From Paenibacillus lactis (GTDB taxonomy: Bacteria > Bacillota > Bacilli > Paenibacillales > Paenibacillaceae): 64,000 bases of DNA. Under the pieces are notes generated by a model that had not been told where the DNA came from, did not search any database, and was given only the letters and a program-made list of their open reading frames with translations. The DNA lies in the NCBI RefSeq assembly GCF_017873605.1, contig NZ_JAGGKI010000001.1, positions 620,001-684,000 of the forward strand, read 5' to 3'. Shown piece after piece: positions 43,985-54,536 of the stretch. The translations under genes and the position numbers were made by a program. Position 1 is the stretch's first letter. The number at the start of each line of letters is the position of its first letter.

Positions 43985-45349
43985 CTATCCTGCCGCAAAA
44001 GCATCGGCATGCGTACGCTCGTAATTGACGAATTTGTTGAAGTTCTTCAAGAACACCAGCTCGACCGTGCCGACCGGGCCGTTACGCTGCTTGGCAATAA
44101 TGATCTCGATGATGTTCTTCTTCTCCGTCTCCTGATTGTAATAATCATCCCGGTACAAGAACGCAACGATGTCGGCATCCTGCTCGATCGAACCGGATTC
44201 CCGAAGGTCACTCATCATCGGACGCTTGTCCTGACGCTGCTCGACGCCCCGGCTCAGCTGGGACAACGCGATTACCGGCACTTCCAACTCCCGCGCAATC
44301 TGCTTGAGCGTACGGGAAATCTCGGATACTTCCTGCTGCCGGTTCTCGCCCGGCTTGCCGCGCCCGTGAATGAGCTGCAGGTAGTCAATCAGAATCATCC
44401 CGAGCCCCTTCTCTTTCTTCAAACGCCGGCACTTCGCCCGGATATCGGCAACCGTAACCCCAGGCGTATCATCAATATAAATTTCCGCTTCCGACAGCGC
44501 GGCGATCCCCATCGTGAGCTTGGACCAGTCCTCATCGCCTTTAAAATCGCCGGTCCGCATGACGCCTGCGTCGAGGTTCGCCTCGGCGCAGATCATACGC
44601 TGAACCAGCTGCGGCGCGGACATCTCCAGACTAAAGATCGCGACGGTCTCCTTCGCCCGAATCGCTACATTCTGCGCGATATTCAGGGCGAACGCCGTTT
44701 TACCTACGGATGGGCGCGCCGCTACGATAATGAGGTCACTGCGCTGGAAGCCGCTCGTCATTTTATCGAGATCAACGAAGCCGGACGGTATTCCCGTCGT
44801 GCTCCCCCGGTTCTGATGCAGAACCTCCACCTTCTCGAACACTTCCATCAGCACATCCCGGATCGCAATGAACCCGCTGCCCGTGCGCCGGTTGGAAATT
44901 TCGAGAATGCGGCGCTCCGCCTCGCTCAGCATGCCGGCCACATCTTCCCCGCCGGTATAGCCTTCGCTCACGATCTGCGTCGCTGTTCGAATCAGCCGCC
45001 GAAGCATCGACTTCTCTTCGATGATCTGCGCGTAGTAATCCACGTTGGCCGCCGTCGGAACCGCATGCGCCAGCTTCGCTAAATAGCTGACGCCGCCGAT
45101 TTCCTCCAGCTGTCCTTTATCCTGAAGACGGGAGGTGAGGGTCACCAGATCGATCGGCTGATTCTCTTCTCCGAGCTGCACCATCACTTCGTAGATCATC
45201 TGGTGCGTTTTGTCGTAGAAGTCCTCGGTCTGCACCCGCTCCATCGCCGTAATCAGCGCTTCGCTTTGCAGCAGAATGGCCCCCAGCACCGCCTGTTCGG
45301 CTTCGAGGTTCTGCGGGGGGACCCGATCGAAATAGAGTTCTCCTCCCAT
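43985..45349 (-). CDS. dnaB: Replicative DNA helicase
   Basis: This 454-residue DnaB-family hexameric 5'-3' helicase is called DnaC in Bacillus nomenclature. The N-terminal primase-binding domain (PPQNLEAEQAVLGAILL) leads to the RecA-like motor with Walker A ARPSVGKTAFAL, the Walker B strand ILIDYLQLI, and the arginine-rich end SDLRESGSIEQDADIVAFLY. It unwinds DNA at the replication fork. It follows rplI by one base in a yybS-gdpP-rplI-dnaB unit that is conserved near the origin in Bacillales. Confidence 0.98.
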   Translation of the reverse strand: MGGELYFDRVPPQNLEAEQAVLGAILLQSEALITAMERVQTEDFYDKTHQMIYEVMVQLGEENQPIDLVTLTSRLQDKGQLEEIGGVSYLAKLAHAVPTAANVDYYAQIIEEKSMLRRLIRTATQIVSEGYTGGEDVAGMLSEAERRILEISNRRTGSGFIAIRDVLMEVFEKVEVLHQNRGSTTGIPSGFVDLDKMTSGFQRSDLIIVAARPSVGKTAFALNIAQNVAIRAKETVAIFSLEMSAPQLVQRMICAEANLDAGVMRTGDFKGDEDWSKLTMGIAALSEAEIYIDDTPGVTVADIRAKCRRLKKEKGLGMILIDYLQLIHGRGKPGENRQQEVSEISRTLKQIARELEVPVIALSQLSRGVEQRQDKRPMMSDLRESGSIEQDADIVAFLYRDDYYNQETEKKNIIEIIIAKQRNGPVGTVELVFLKNFNKFVNYERTHADAFAAG

Positions 45350-45350
45350 G

Positions 45351-45794
45351 TTATTCCTCCGTAATTTGAACCTTAAGCGTTACCTTCACATCCGGGTGCA
45401 GCTTCACCGGTACCTGCGTCACGCCCAGAGTTCGAATCGGTTCACCCAGCTCGATTTTGCGCTTGTCGATCTTGATCTTCTGTCCAGCCAGCGCTTCGGC
45501 AATTTGCTTGCTCGTAATCGCGCCGAAAAGGCGGCCGCCTTCGCCGGCCTTCGCTTTCAGTACAACCGTCATTTCTTCCAGCTTCTTGCCGAGCGCTTGA
45601 GCCTCTTCCTTCTCTTGGGCCTTACGCTTCTGTTCGGAAGCCTGCTGCTGCTCCAGCGTCTTCATATTGCCCTCCGTTGCCGGACGCGCAACCCCGCGCG
45701 GGAACAAGAAGTTTGTTGCATAGCCTTCCGATACTTCCTTCACTTCGCCTTTCTTGCCTTGGCCTTTCATATCCTTTATAAAAATCACTTTCAT
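45351..45794 (-). CDS. rplI: 50S ribosomal protein L9
   Basis: This 147-residue protein begins [20 protein letters not shown] and continues [16 protein letters not shown], the unmistakable L9 start. A long connecting helix and a C-terminal RNA-binding domain follow. It overlaps the gdpP end by four bases. Confidence 0.98.
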   Translation of the reverse strand: MKVIFIKDMKGQGKKGEVKEVSEGYATNFLFPRGVARPATEGNMKTLEQQQASEQKRKAQEKEEAQALGKKLEEMTVVLKAKAGEGGRLFGAITSKQIAEALAGQKIKIDKRKIELGEPIRTLGVTQVPVKLHPDVKVTLKVQITEE

Positions 45795-47791
45795 TCGAAT
45801 AACCCCTCTTTCGCTTCAATGTCCTCCAACACTTCCATCAGCTGTTCCTCAGCTTCTTCCAGCGTCGAGTCCAGCTGTACGGCGGCGTTGGTTAAGTGTC
45901 CGCCTCCCCCGAGACGTTCCATAATCATCTGAACATTCATCTTGCCCATCGATCGGGCACTGATGCCGATCTTGCCGTCTGTGCGCTCACTGATGACAAA
46001 CGATGCTTGCACATCGTTCATGTTCAGCAGCATATCGGCAACCTGCGCGATCAGCATTTGCGGCATCGGCTCCCCGCTCTCCGCGACCGCAATGGCGATG
46101 TGATCATATACCATTCTAGCATGTTTTACGACTTCTGCCTTAGCGATAAATTCTGTCAGATCTTCTTTGAGCAGCCGTTGGATCAGCATCGTGTCCGCAC
46201 CATGCCGCCGCAGGAAGCCTGCCGCCTCAAACGTCCTGGATCCGGTATGGAGGGCGAAATGCTTCGTATCGACCGTTATACCCGCTAACAGCGCCGTCGC
46301 CTCCACAGGGGTAAGCGATACCCGGTCATGAATATATTGCAGCACCTCCGTAACAAGCTCGCAGGTGGAGGATGCATACGGCTCCAGGTAGATCAGCACC
46401 GCGTCGTTGATGAATTCCTCGCCCCGGCGATGGTGATCCATCACAACCACCCGGCTTGCGCGCTGCACGAGCCGCGGCTCCATCGTCATGGACGCTTTAT
46501 GCGTATCCACGACAACGAGCAGGGTATGCTCGGTCATCATCTGCATCGCATGCTCCGTCGATATGAAGCGGCTGATCAAGGCCTCATCCTTGCGAACCTC
46601 ATCCATAATCCGCTCAATCGACGGGTTCAGCCCCTCCAGCACGATATACGCGTCCACTTTATACATCTGAGCGGCTTTCAGAATGCCGACCGATGCCCCG
46701 ATCACGTCCATGTCGGGCAGCTTGTGCCCCATCACGATGACGCGGTCGCTCTCCTGCATCAGATCGCGCAGCGCATGGGAAATGACGCGGGCGCGGACCC
46801 GAGTCCGCTTCTCCACGGCATTGGATTTGCCGCCGTAGAAGGACAGGCGCTGCCCCGCTTTCACCGCTGCCTGATCGCCTCCCCTTCCTAGGGCCATATC
46901 CAGACTGGACTGGGCCAGCTGCCCGAGCTCGGTAATATCATCGGAGCCGAAGGCAAGACCGATGCTGAGCGTAAGCGGCACCTTCAAATCGGCAGTCATC
47001 TCCCGCACTTCATCGAGGATGACGAACCGACTGTTCTCCAAGAGATCAAGTGATCGGTGATTCAGCATCATCAAATAACGATCCGACGACAGCCGCCGCA
47101 GATAAACGTTGAATTCCCGGGCCCAGTCCGTAATTTCGCTGGTCACCTTCGCGATGAGCGCCGTCCGCTGCTGGTCATCCATCCCCTGGGACGCCTCGTC
47201 GATGTTGTCCATCATAATGATGCCCAGCGCCAGACGCTCATCCTCATACCGCTGACGCAAAACGACCAGCTCGGTAATCTCATCCAGATAGATCAGCCGT
47301 TCTTCGGGAATAACGGTCGCCCCATAAAACTTGTCCTCATGTGATATTTCGAGCCGAATCTCTTTAGGCTGGTTCTCCTTGCCATCCTTCTTCTCCCGCG
47401 TCTCCCTAATCGCCTTCACCAGCTGAGGAAACAGCTCCTCCAAGGATACGCCGACCAGCGTCTGGTGAGGAAACATATTCACAACGAATTGATTATGCCA
47501 CTCCACCGTCTTATCCTCGCTGTACAGCACGATTCCGAACGGCAATACGCTGACGGCCTCTCCCTCTACTCGCCGAATGCGAAACGATAGATCGCCAATA
47601 TACTCGACGAGCTCCCGCCGGAACTTCATCTCCGCCTTCAGCATCGCATACCCGCCGATCACAGCCAGCAGCAGCCCGACCAGACCTAGAATCGTGTTAT
47701 AGAACGACAGGAATATGACAAGCAGAAGCACCAGCGCAAACGCCCAGACGGTGTGATAGCCGTGCCAGCGTTTCTGCAGAAATTTAGGCAT
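45791..47791 (-). CDS. gdpP: Cyclic-di-AMP phosphodiesterase GdpP (YybT)
   Basis: This 666-residue membrane enzyme has two N-terminal helices (~14-52), a PAS domain ([19 protein letters not shown]), a degenerate GGDEF domain (~170-300), and a DHH/DHHA1 phosphodiesterase domain. The metal motifs are [12 protein letters not shown] and MDHHRRGEE. The last part is GGGHLTNAA. It hydrolyses c-di-AMP to pApA, which affects potassium balance, wall stress and beta-lactam tolerance. It is translationally coupled to rplI and follows yybS. Confidence 0.96.
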   Translation of the reverse strand: MPKFLQKRWHGYHTVWAFALVLLLVIFLSFYNTILGLVGLLLAVIGGYAMLKAEMKFRRELVEYIGDLSFRIRRVEGEAVSVLPFGIVLYSEDKTVEWHNQFVVNMFPHQTLVGVSLEELFPQLVKAIRETREKKDGKENQPKEIRLEISHEDKFYGATVIPEERLIYLDEITELVVLRQRYEDERLALGIIMMDNIDEASQGMDDQQRTALIAKVTSEITDWAREFNVYLRRLSSDRYLMMLNHRSLDLLENSRFVILDEVREMTADLKVPLTLSIGLAFGSDDITELGQLAQSSLDMALGRGGDQAAVKAGQRLSFYGGKSNAVEKRTRVRARVISHALRDLMQESDRVIVMGHKLPDMDVIGASVGILKAAQMYKVDAYIVLEGLNPSIERIMDEVRKDEALISRFISTEHAMQMMTEHTLLVVVDTHKASMTMEPRLVQRASRVVVMDHHRRGEEFINDAVLIYLEPYASSTCELVTEVLQYIHDRVSLTPVEATALLAGITVDTKHFALHTGSRTFEAAGFLRRHGADTMLIQRLLKEDLTEFIAKAEVVKHARMVYDHIAIAVAESGEPMPQMLIAQVADMLLNMNDVQASFVISERTDGKIGISARSMGKMNVQMIMERLGGGGHLTNAAVQLDSTLEEAEEQLMEVLEDIEAKEGLFE

Positions 47792-47802
47792 GACTCATCA
47801 CC

Positions 47803-48729
47803 CTATCTTTTGTTTTTACTAAACGCTTGACGAAGCGGGAACGCCAGATCCAGAATACCGATGATGATCGCCGGCGGGAACAGCACGATCGGAATGGCCG
47901 TGAGCAGCGGAAGAATCGGATGCCATTTCCGGATGTGGGCTAGGTAGTAGAAGAAGCCCAGCGCCTGAATCATAAAGCATATTTGCAGCAGCGGCGTCGC
48001 ATTCGCCACGATCGTCTTCATGAACGCATTATCCGAGTTCACCGTTGCGATATTGATAAAGAAAATGATCAGGTAGTACCAAATCAGCGAACGCGGCAGC
48101 ATCCACTCTCTGGCAGGCTTCAATTTCGGCACGGACAGTCCCATGCTGTTAAGCGTCGGACGAGCCAGCGAGTGCGTGATCACCGTCATCAGGAACGAGC
48201 TGATGATCATGGCGAACGGAACAAGCTGCAGCGTTCTGTCCTTGATCAGCTGCGTATCAAGTTCCGGTCCGACGAGTTGTCCGCCAAAATTGCCTTGAAC
48301 CCCCATCTCGGTCAGCGGAGCCGTTGTCATCTTCACGATTTCATCCACATACGCCGATAGGTCCATCTGGAAGAAGGCCGTACTGATCATAAGCAGCAGC
48401 AGCAATTCCACCAGCATCGTGGCCACGCCGAATTTTAATACTTGCATGGCAGCCTTTCTTTTCCGGTATAGATATCCCATCACAACCCCCGGAATCGCAA
48501 AGTAAACCGCGAACAAGAGAAAAATCGGATGAATCAACAGCGCGATCAACCATACAGGCGCAATATGAAGAATAAACGATTGTGTATTTAATGCCGTAAA
48601 CAGGACCGCAACCGGCAGAACCAGAAGGAATGCCGTCACAATGGAAAAGGGGGTTTGTAGAGAGAGCAGCAGAAGCAAATAAATGATGCTCCAGGCCGCT
48701 GTTGTCCAGCGTAATTTCAATATGTTCAC
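47803..48729 (-). CDS. yybS: YybS-family (DUF2232) membrane protein
   Basis: This 308-residue integral membrane protein has about eight hydrophobic helices (LLLLLSLQTPFSIVTAFLLV and others) and the size and position of YybS, directly upstream of gdpP. Its function is unknown, and the fold resembles small-molecule transporters. Its start overlaps the mazG-like stop by four bases. Confidence 0.88.
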   Translation of the reverse strand: MNILKLRWTTAAWSIIYLLLLLSLQTPFSIVTAFLLVLPVAVLFTALNTQSFILHIAPVWLIALLIHPIFLLFAVYFAIPGVVMGYLYRKRKAAMQVLKFGVATMLVELLLLLMISTAFFQMDLSAYVDEIVKMTTAPLTEMGVQGNFGGQLVGPELDTQLIKDRTLQLVPFAMIISSFLMTVITHSLARPTLNSMGLSVPKLKPAREWMLPRSLIWYYLIIFFINIATVNSDNAFMKTIVANATPLLQICFMIQALGFFYYLAHIRKWHPILPLLTAIPIVLFPPAIIIGILDLAFPLRQAFSKNKR

Positions 48730-49043
48730 CTCTTACGCAAATGTTCTTCGAGTGCGGATATATCCTGGTACCAATCCTCAAGCTGATGTCCTTCCTGCTT
48801 GTGCTTCCTCAATTTCTCAAGCAGGAGATCGTCCAAATCGCGATAGGTCATACCCAGCCTTCGGCCTAATATGTAGGAGCTCATCATCAGGCTTACCAAA
48901 CTATCTCCAACTTTAGTAGTGCTGCCTTCCCATAGGGCTTTGAATAACCGAGATACATTGTCAATGACTTCGGTTTTCAGCCATTCAATCACTTTGGCGC
49001 GTTTAGCTACATCCAAGTCCTTTGGCATATTTGGCATATCCAT
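48726..49043 (-). CDS. MazG-like family protein
   Basis: This is a 105-residue all-helical protein. LFKALWEGSTTKVGDSLVSL and ILGRRLGMTYRDLD fit the MazG-like pyrophosphohydrolase fold found next to yybS in Bacillales. The metal-binding ExxE motif of true MazG is not clear, so it may not hydrolyse nucleotides. It is the first gene of the yybS-gdpP-rplI-dnaB operon. Confidence 0.75.
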   Translation of the reverse strand: MDMPNMPKDLDVAKRAKVIEWLKTEVIDNVSRLFKALWEGSTTKVGDSLVSLMMSSYILGRRLGMTYRDLDDLLLEKLRKHKQEGHQLEDWYQDISALEEHLRKR

Positions 49044-49199
49044 CTCTCCCCGAAAACAGCTTTATTCTCCATTATAGCATAAATAAAATTCACCCACATA
49101 AAGTCCCCCGGCCCTTGGCTTGCCGGGATTCCGGCAGCTGCTTGTCATCTGCTCCCTTCTCTGTGTCTCCAATTATCCTTCTAATATTCCCGTGTATGA

Positions 49200-49243
49200 A
49201 AAATAGGGCGTGATACCTACGTATTCACCGCGGTTACACGCCC
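49200..49243 (-). terminator. Terminator of the CBS-domain gene
   Basis: GGGCGTG/CACGCCC stem followed on the minus strand by TATTTTTC, right after the stop. Confidence 0.75.
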
Positions 49244-49259
49244 TGCCACTTATCCTAAA

Positions 49260-49703
49260 TTATACCGAGGTTCGAGCCCCTTGGGACTCCAACGTCTCCT
49301 TTGAAACAAACCGCTCACAGTATTCGATAATAAGACTCCTGCGCACGATTCCGATAAAACGGTTCATGTCATCCACAACCGGCACAAAGTTCTGCACCTT
49401 TGCCAAATTGATTAAGTCTTCCATCCTGGCATCGATGGATACCGGCTTAATGTCCATTCGGAACGGTACGTCCTTCAGCAGAAATTTTGAAGCGTTCTCA
49501 AATGTGATTTTGCCATCGGAATTCTTCATGTGCCAGAGCAGATCGCCTTCCGTCACCGTGCCTGCGTACTGGCCGTTCTTATCCAGCACCGGTACCGCCG
49601 TATAACGGTGGTATTCCATGCGCTCCAGCGTTTGCCTTAGCGTGGAATCCAGGGTGAGGCAGACCACTTCCTGTTTCGGTAATAGAAAAAACGCGATATT
49701 CAT
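49260..49703 (-). CDS. CBS-domain protein
   Basis: This 147-residue soluble protein is made of two CBS motifs. The first is around TLERMEYHRYTAVPVLDKNG and GTVTEGDLLW; the second is around VQNFVPVVDDMNRFIGIVRR. Such stand-alone pairs bind adenosine nucleotides, and in Firmicutes some bind c-di-AMP. That would be notable this near gdpP, but ligand binding is inference. It is a single-gene unit with its own terminator. Confidence 0.88.
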   Translation of the reverse strand: MNIAFFLLPKQEVVCLTLDSTLRQTLERMEYHRYTAVPVLDKNGQYAGTVTEGDLLWHMKNSDGKITFENASKFLLKDVPFRMDIKPVSIDARMEDLINLAKVQNFVPVVDDMNRFIGIVRRSLIIEYCERFVSKETLESQGARTSV

Positions 49704-49860
49704 AATGCCTTATCCTCCTTATGACCTTTCCCATCCCTAAGAATTAAGGCCATTTAAGTAACCTTGCCCATGTTGGTTGGACAAGCAGGTTACTCCTCTC
49801 TCCTATCCACTATCATACATACGCAGCCCACCCGTGTCCCGATTCATAAGCATCAGGACA

Positions 49861-49896
49861 CAAAATCAGCAGCCAGACAATCCGGACTGCTGATTA
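49861..49896 (-). terminator. Terminator of the LCP gene
   Basis: AATCAGCAG/CTGCTGATT stem with a TTTTG run on the minus strand. Confidence 0.75.
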
Positions 49897-49945
49897 TGGT
49901 GAGAAACGCGTGTTAGGAACGTTCCGGACGATGCCGGTCTATAGT

Positions 49946-50932
49946 TTACTGCAATTTTTGCTTCTCAGCATCCTTCGGCTTCAGCAGCTGGTCGGATGGA
50001 GTATCCGGGTTCATCCAGTTGTCAATCATGTCTCTAGCTTCTTCAACATCCTCCATGTCAGGATCGTTGTAATAGACCCCTCCAATTCGCATGCCTTCTC
50101 CCATGATCGTAAAGCTGGTCATATCGACTTTAGGCCCGGTCAGCATTTGCTTCGCCAAATCAATAATGAACTTGGGCTGCATATCCGTCTGGAAGTTGTC
50201 ACCCATGATCGCGATCAGTTCAGGTACCTTGCCAATCTGATCAGGCTGCTTCAGCCGCTTGGCGGCCATATCCAGAAATACCTGCTGGCGTTTAGCCCGG
50301 TTGAAGTCGCTGTCCTCCCGGTAACGGACGTAGTTCAGCGCTTCCTCACCGCTGTAAATCGGCTTGTTCGCCTTGACCGTAAACTTCTCGTGGTCCTTGC
50401 CCTTATTGACGATATCTTTGCCGATCGGCAGCTCCACGCCGCCCATGGCGTCCACGACATCCTTCAACCCTTGGAAGTTAATCGACGCATAGTAGTCGAT
50501 ATCTTCATCAAGAAATGCCTCCATCGTATCTTTGGCCATCTGGTGGCCGCCGAATGCAAAAGCATGGGTGATCTTGTCTTTCTTGCCCTTGCCGATAATA
50601 TCGACATAGGTATCCCGCGGAATCGATACAAGGAGTACCTTGGATTCCTTCGGACGGACCACGGCGTAGATCATCGTATCCGAACGCGCGGGTTCGTCCT
50701 CTCGCTGGTCACTGCCCAGCAGCATGACCGAGAAAGGCTTGCTTTGGAGCACGACAGGCTCCGGCTTTTTGTCGCCTTGCAGCGGCTTATATGACTTTTG
50801 CAGCGAGTCCTCAACGTCCTTCGCCATAAACAGATCGAAAGCAGCTACGATAAGCTGGGTACGGAATAAGTAGGCTGACGATCCGAGGAGGATGAGAACT
50901 GCCAGTGTGATATATATTGATTTCCTCTTCAT
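49946..50932 (-). CDS. LytR-CpsA-Psr (LCP) family cell-wall ligase
   Basis: From ATG 50932 (MKRKSIYITLAVLILLGSSA) the ~328-residue protein has one membrane anchor and an LCP domain. VMLLGSDQREDEPARSDTMI, LLVSIPRDTYVDI and LNYVRYREDSDFNRAKRQ contain the Asp/Arg residues that bind pyrophosphate and polyprenyl lipid. LCP enzymes attach wall teichoic acid or other secondary polymers to peptidoglycan. Its length and motifs are normal. Confidence 0.95.
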   Translation of the reverse strand: MKRKSIYITLAVLILLGSSAYLFRTQLIVAAFDLFMAKDVEDSLQKSYKPLQGDKKPEPVVLQSKPFSVMLLGSDQREDEPARSDTMIYAVVRPKESKVLLVSIPRDTYVDIIGKGKKDKITHAFAFGGHQMAKDTMEAFLDEDIDYYASINFQGLKDVVDAMGGVELPIGKDIVNKGKDHEKFTVKANKPIYSGEEALNYVRYREDSDFNRAKRQQVFLDMAAKRLKQPDQIGKVPELIAIMGDNFQTDMQPKFIIDLAKQMLTGPKVDMTSFTIMGEGMRIGGVYYNDPDMEDVEEARDMIDNWMNPDTPSDQLLKPKDAEKQKLQ

Positions 50933-51147
50933 GAGATTAGATTCCTTCTTTATTATAAAATAAATTGATGAATGAGTCAGTTCCAATCAGGGGCAGTATG
51001 CTCCCAAAGCAGCTAGGCTCACCCTCCCTTCCTTATATAAACGGGATTGAATCCCGTTGACGCATGGCAACATCATGCGTGTTCAGAATTGGCACACCAT
51101 CTATTGTAAACCACATCCCTGTCGGATGTGAACCCTCTCACTCACTT

Positions 51148-52146
51148 TTACAAACTTGCCAATTGATGTGAATCCTTAGAATTGCCCGGTGTATACAAAA
51201 GAGCAGCCGTTGTTCCCGCATTGAGAAACCAATCATCCAGCCGCTCTTTCCATGTTAATGTTTTTTTGAATCCATAGTCAAACAGCTTGCGCGTCGCCTC
51301 GAACCGGGCTTCCTTCGAATCAGTTCCCATGACGACTGCAATAAGCCGGCTGCCCTGCTTTTCGGCCGTTCCGGTGAAGCAATAGCCCGCCTTAGGCGTA
51401 TATCCGGCCTTTAGTCCGTCGGTTCCCTCATACGAGTAGGGTCCGCCGATTGAAGGCAGCATCCAGTTCGTATTGCTTAAATATAATCCTCGTCCACTGA
51501 GCTTCATCTGCGCCTTGCTTGAGGTGGTCAAAATGTCCGGATGATGCTCAATCAGATGGGCGGCAAGCTTCGCGGTGTCCACGGCGGTCATCATGGTCTC
51601 ATCGTCTGGTGACAGCGCTTGTGAGAGATTCGAACCGCTCTCCGCACCGGAAGCATTGGCAAATCTCGTTTCGCTCGACAATCCGATCTCTTTCGCCTTG
51701 GTGTTCATTCGATCAACGAAGGCCTTCTCCGAGCCGGCCACATGCTCCGCAAGCGCAACGGCCGCGTCATCAGCGGAATAAACGGCCATGCTCTGAAAAA
51801 GCTCGCGCACCGTCAGGGTCTCACCAGGCTTCAAATCGATATTGATGCCCTGGACATTACCCGCATTGTCGCTGATCACGACTTCATCGTCCCACGCTCT
51901 TCTTCCGGATTTGATTTCATCCAGAATGACCAGCTCGGTCATCAGCTTGGACATGCTTGCAGGGGGCAGCGGCATATCCCCGTTTTTGCTCAGCAAAATA
52001 TGGCCTGTCGTGATATCCATCAAGACGACCGCTCTGGCGTCAACTCTCGGTTTAAACGCTACCCGTTCTATATTTAATATAAATACGGCCACGAGGGGCA
52101 CAATTATCAGCAACACGAACCCAATCCAAAGCCACCGTTTATTCAT
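51148..52146 (-). CDS. D-alanyl-D-alanine carboxypeptidase-like protein (DacF type)
   Basis: From ATG 52146 the ~332-residue protein has an N-terminal membrane anchor (WLWIGFVLLIIVPLVAVFIL) and a peptidase S11 / PBP5-type domain. The nucleophile motif is intact (PASMSKLM, SxxK). The second motif reads SAD where S-x-N is usual (MAVYSADDAAVALAEH), and the third is KAG instead of KTG (GLKAGYTPKAGYC). It would trim the terminal D-Ala of peptidoglycan stem peptides if active. There is no clear C-terminal amphipathic anchor, as it is already membrane-bound at its N-terminus. Confidence 0.9.
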   Translation of the reverse strand: MNKRWLWIGFVLLIIVPLVAVFILNIERVAFKPRVDARAVVLMDITTGHILLSKNGDMPLPPASMSKLMTELVILDEIKSGRRAWDDEVVISDNAGNVQGINIDLKPGETLTVRELFQSMAVYSADDAAVALAEHVAGSEKAFVDRMNTKAKEIGLSSETRFANASGAESGSNLSQALSPDDETMMTAVDTAKLAAHLIEHHPDILTTSSKAQMKLSGRGLYLSNTNWMLPSIGGPYSYEGTDGLKAGYTPKAGYCFTGTAEKQGSRLIAVVMGTDSKEARFEATRKLFDYGFKKTLTWKERLDDWFLNAGTTAALLYTPGNSKDSHQLASL

Positions 52147-52437
52147 CGATTTCGCCCTCCATAATAATAGACGGTTCAAACGGTGTTTTGGTCTGCGTTT
52201 TTTTCAAAAAAATTTAAGGGAATTTATGTATATTCCGTGAACTTCCGTACTTCTCTCTATCCCAGTCTCTATTCTTCTAACCCTCTCCCAATTCTCCCTA
52301 ACTCGGCGAAAGAGCTTAACCTAGGTAGCAAATCCTAGGAAATATGAGCTTGGTTTGTTATAACAGCATGGAACGTTTACCTTGCAGGCAGCATATAACG
52401 GAGGCAACTAAATCAGTAGTTGCATGCATGGATCCTA
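52147..52437. other. Intergenic stretch upstream of the carboxypeptidase gene
   Basis: About 290 bases that should contain the carboxypeptidase promoter. No other structure seen. Confidence 0.35.
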
Positions 52438-52485
52438 CTAAAAAAGGACTTCCTGTCAGTCTTTAGACTGAAGAAGTCCTTTTTG
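52438..52485 (-). terminator. Terminator of the peptide ABC transporter operon
   Basis: AAAAAGGACTTC/GAAGTCCTTTTT, a perfect 12-base stem with U runs in both directions. It lies 100 bases past the last transporter gene. Confidence 0.85.
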
Positions 52486-52585
52486 GATTCTGATACCGTA
52501 ATAAAACAAGAGGATTTTGTCAGAATCGGGTTAAAGCGCAAGTCTTATATAATGAGAACCTGTTAAGCCGATTTTCGTTTGCACC

Positions 52586-53551
52586 TTATGCGTAGTGGCA
52601 AGCCACAAAGTGATCATTGCCGACATTACGGTATTCCGGCACCTGCTGCTTGCACAGATCGGAAGCAAGCGGACAGCGGGTGTGGAACTTGCAGCCGGAC
52701 GGCGGATTTGCCGGGCTCGGAATGTCACCCGTCAGCACGATGCGTTCACGCTTCAGCGTCGGATCCGGAATCGGAACGGCGGAGAGCAGTGCCTTCGTGT
52801 ATGGATGCAGCGGGTTGCGGAACAGCTCTTCCTTGCTGGCCATCTCAACCATCGATCCGAGATACATAACCCCGATCCGGTTGCACAAATGCTCGACAAC
52901 GCTAAGATCATGGGAAATGAACAGATACGTGAGCTGCTTCTCGCGCTGCAGGTCGCTGAGCAGGTTAATAATCTGCGCCTGGATGGACACATCCAGCGCG
53001 GAGACCGGCTCGTCTGCAACGATAAAGTCCGGATTCAGAATGAGCGCGCGGGCAATCCCGATCCGCTGCCGTTGTCCACCGGAGAATTCATGCGGATAAC
53101 GCTCATAGTGATACGCGGCAAGCCCGCATATTTCCAGTGTCTCAATGACCTTATCCTTGAGCTGTCTGCGGTTTACAAGACCATGGTCGATGAGCGCTTC
53201 GCCAATGGCTTCCCCTACCTTGATTCTCGGGTTCAGCGAGCTGAACGGATCCTGGAATACGATCTGCATCTTCGGCCGCATCGCGCGCATTTTTTCCTTG
53301 GGCAATGCATGGATGTCCTCTCCGTTGAACAACACTTTGCCGTCCGTCTTCTCGAGCAAGCGGAGAATCGTACGTCCGATCGTGCTCTTGCCGCAGCCGG
53401 ACTCGCCTACAAGTCCGAAGGATTCACCCTTATTAATGGTGAAGCTGACGCCGTCGACGGCTCTAACATCACCGATTCGGCGCTGGAGTATGCCGCCGGT
53501 AATGGGAAAGTATTTTTTTAGGTTATCAACTTCAAGTAGTGCCTGACTCAT
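52586..53551 (-). CDS. Oligopeptide-type ABC transporter ATP-binding protein (OppF-like)
   Basis: This 321-residue ATPase has GESGCGKST (Walker A), [13 protein letters not shown] (signature) and [12 protein letters not shown] (Walker B). Its C-terminal oligopeptide/dipeptide extension carries CKFHTRCP. This and the OppD-like protein form the two motor subunits. Its start overlaps the stop of the OppD-like gene by one base. It is the last gene of the five-gene operon binding protein-permease-permease-ATPase-ATPase. Confidence 0.95.
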   Translation of the reverse strand: MSQALLEVDNLKKYFPITGGILQRRIGDVRAVDGVSFTINKGESFGLVGESGCGKSTIGRTILRLLEKTDGKVLFNGEDIHALPKEKMRAMRPKMQIVFQDPFSSLNPRIKVGEAIGEALIDHGLVNRRQLKDKVIETLEICGLAAYHYERYPHEFSGGQRQRIGIARALILNPDFIVADEPVSALDVSIQAQIINLLSDLQREKQLTYLFISHDLSVVEHLCNRIGVMYLGSMVEMASKEELFRNPLHPYTKALLSAVPIPDPTLKRERIVLTGDIPSPANPPSGCKFHTRCPLASDLCKQQVPEYRNVGNDHFVACHYA

Positions 53552-54525
53552 TATGCTTTCCCCTCCTCTTCATACAACCAGCAAGCGACCTTATGGCCGT
53601 TCGGATCGGTACCGAGCGGAGGCTGTTTCTCTTTGCAGATCTGCATGCAGAATTCGCAGCGATCATGGAAATGGCAGTTGTCGCCTAGATCAACCGGGTT
53701 CGGTACTTGACCCGGAATCGAATAAAGACGCTCCTGGGTCTGATTGATGACCGGCTTCGCCTTCAGCAGGCCCTTCGTGTACGGATGCTTCGGTTGCTTG
53801 AAGAGCTCGATAACCGGAGCCTCTTCAATCACTTTGCCGGCATACATTACAACGACATAGTCGGCCATTTCGGCTACAACGCCGAGATCATGCGTGATGA
53901 GCATGATGGACGTCTTGAATTTATCCTTAATGTCACGCATCAAGTCCAGAATCTGGGCTTGAATCGTCACATCGAGCGCCGTCGTTGGCTCGTCTGCGAT
54001 GAGCAGCTTCGGATTACAGCTCAGCGCAATTGCGATCATAATCCGTTGACGCATGCCGCCGCTAAGCTCATGCGGATAAGACTCAAAGATTTTCTCTGCA
54101 CGCGGAATGCCGACCAGGTTAATCAGCTCGATCGCACGCTTCTTCGCTTCTTTACGGTCCACAAGCTGATGAAGCAAAATCGGCTCAACGATCTGCTCGC
54201 CAATCGTCAGTACAGGGTTCAAGGAAGTCATTGGCTCCTGAAAGATCATTGCGATATCATTACCGCGGATCAGACTCATTTCCCGTTTGCTCATCTTGAG
54301 CAGGTCCTTGCCTTCATATAAAATCTCCCCGCCGACCGGGGGAACATCGATCAAACGCATCAGTGACATTGCCGTCACGCTCTTGCCGCAGCCCGACTCG
54401 CCGACGACGCACAGGGTTTCGCCTTCCCGGATTTTGAAGCTGACATCGTCGACGGCTTTCACGGTACCTGCGGAGGTTTGAAAATGCGTTTTTAAATTGC
54501 GGAATTCAACTAATTCTTTTGCCAT
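53551..54525 (-). CDS. Oligopeptide-type ABC transporter ATP-binding protein (OppD-like)
   Basis: This 324-residue ATPase has [22 protein letters not shown] and [12 protein letters not shown], plus the extension [20 protein letters not shown] whose cysteines could hold an iron-sulphur cluster, as reported for this subfamily. It pairs with the OppF-like subunit encoded downstream. Confidence 0.95.
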   Translation of the reverse strand: MAKELVEFRNLKTHFQTSAGTVKAVDDVSFKIREGETLCVVGESGCGKSVTAMSLMRLIDVPPVGGEILYEGKDLLKMSKREMSLIRGNDIAMIFQEPMTSLNPVLTIGEQIVEPILLHQLVDRKEAKKRAIELINLVGIPRAEKIFESYPHELSGGMRQRIMIAIALSCNPKLLIADEPTTALDVTIQAQILDLMRDIKDKFKTSIMLITHDLGVVAEMADYVVVMYAGKVIEEAPVIELFKQPKHPYTKGLLKAKPVINQTQERLYSIPGQVPNPVDLGDNCHFHDRCEFCMQICKEKQPPLGTDPNGHKVACWLYEEEGKA

Positions 54526-54536
54526 ATTCGCATCTC

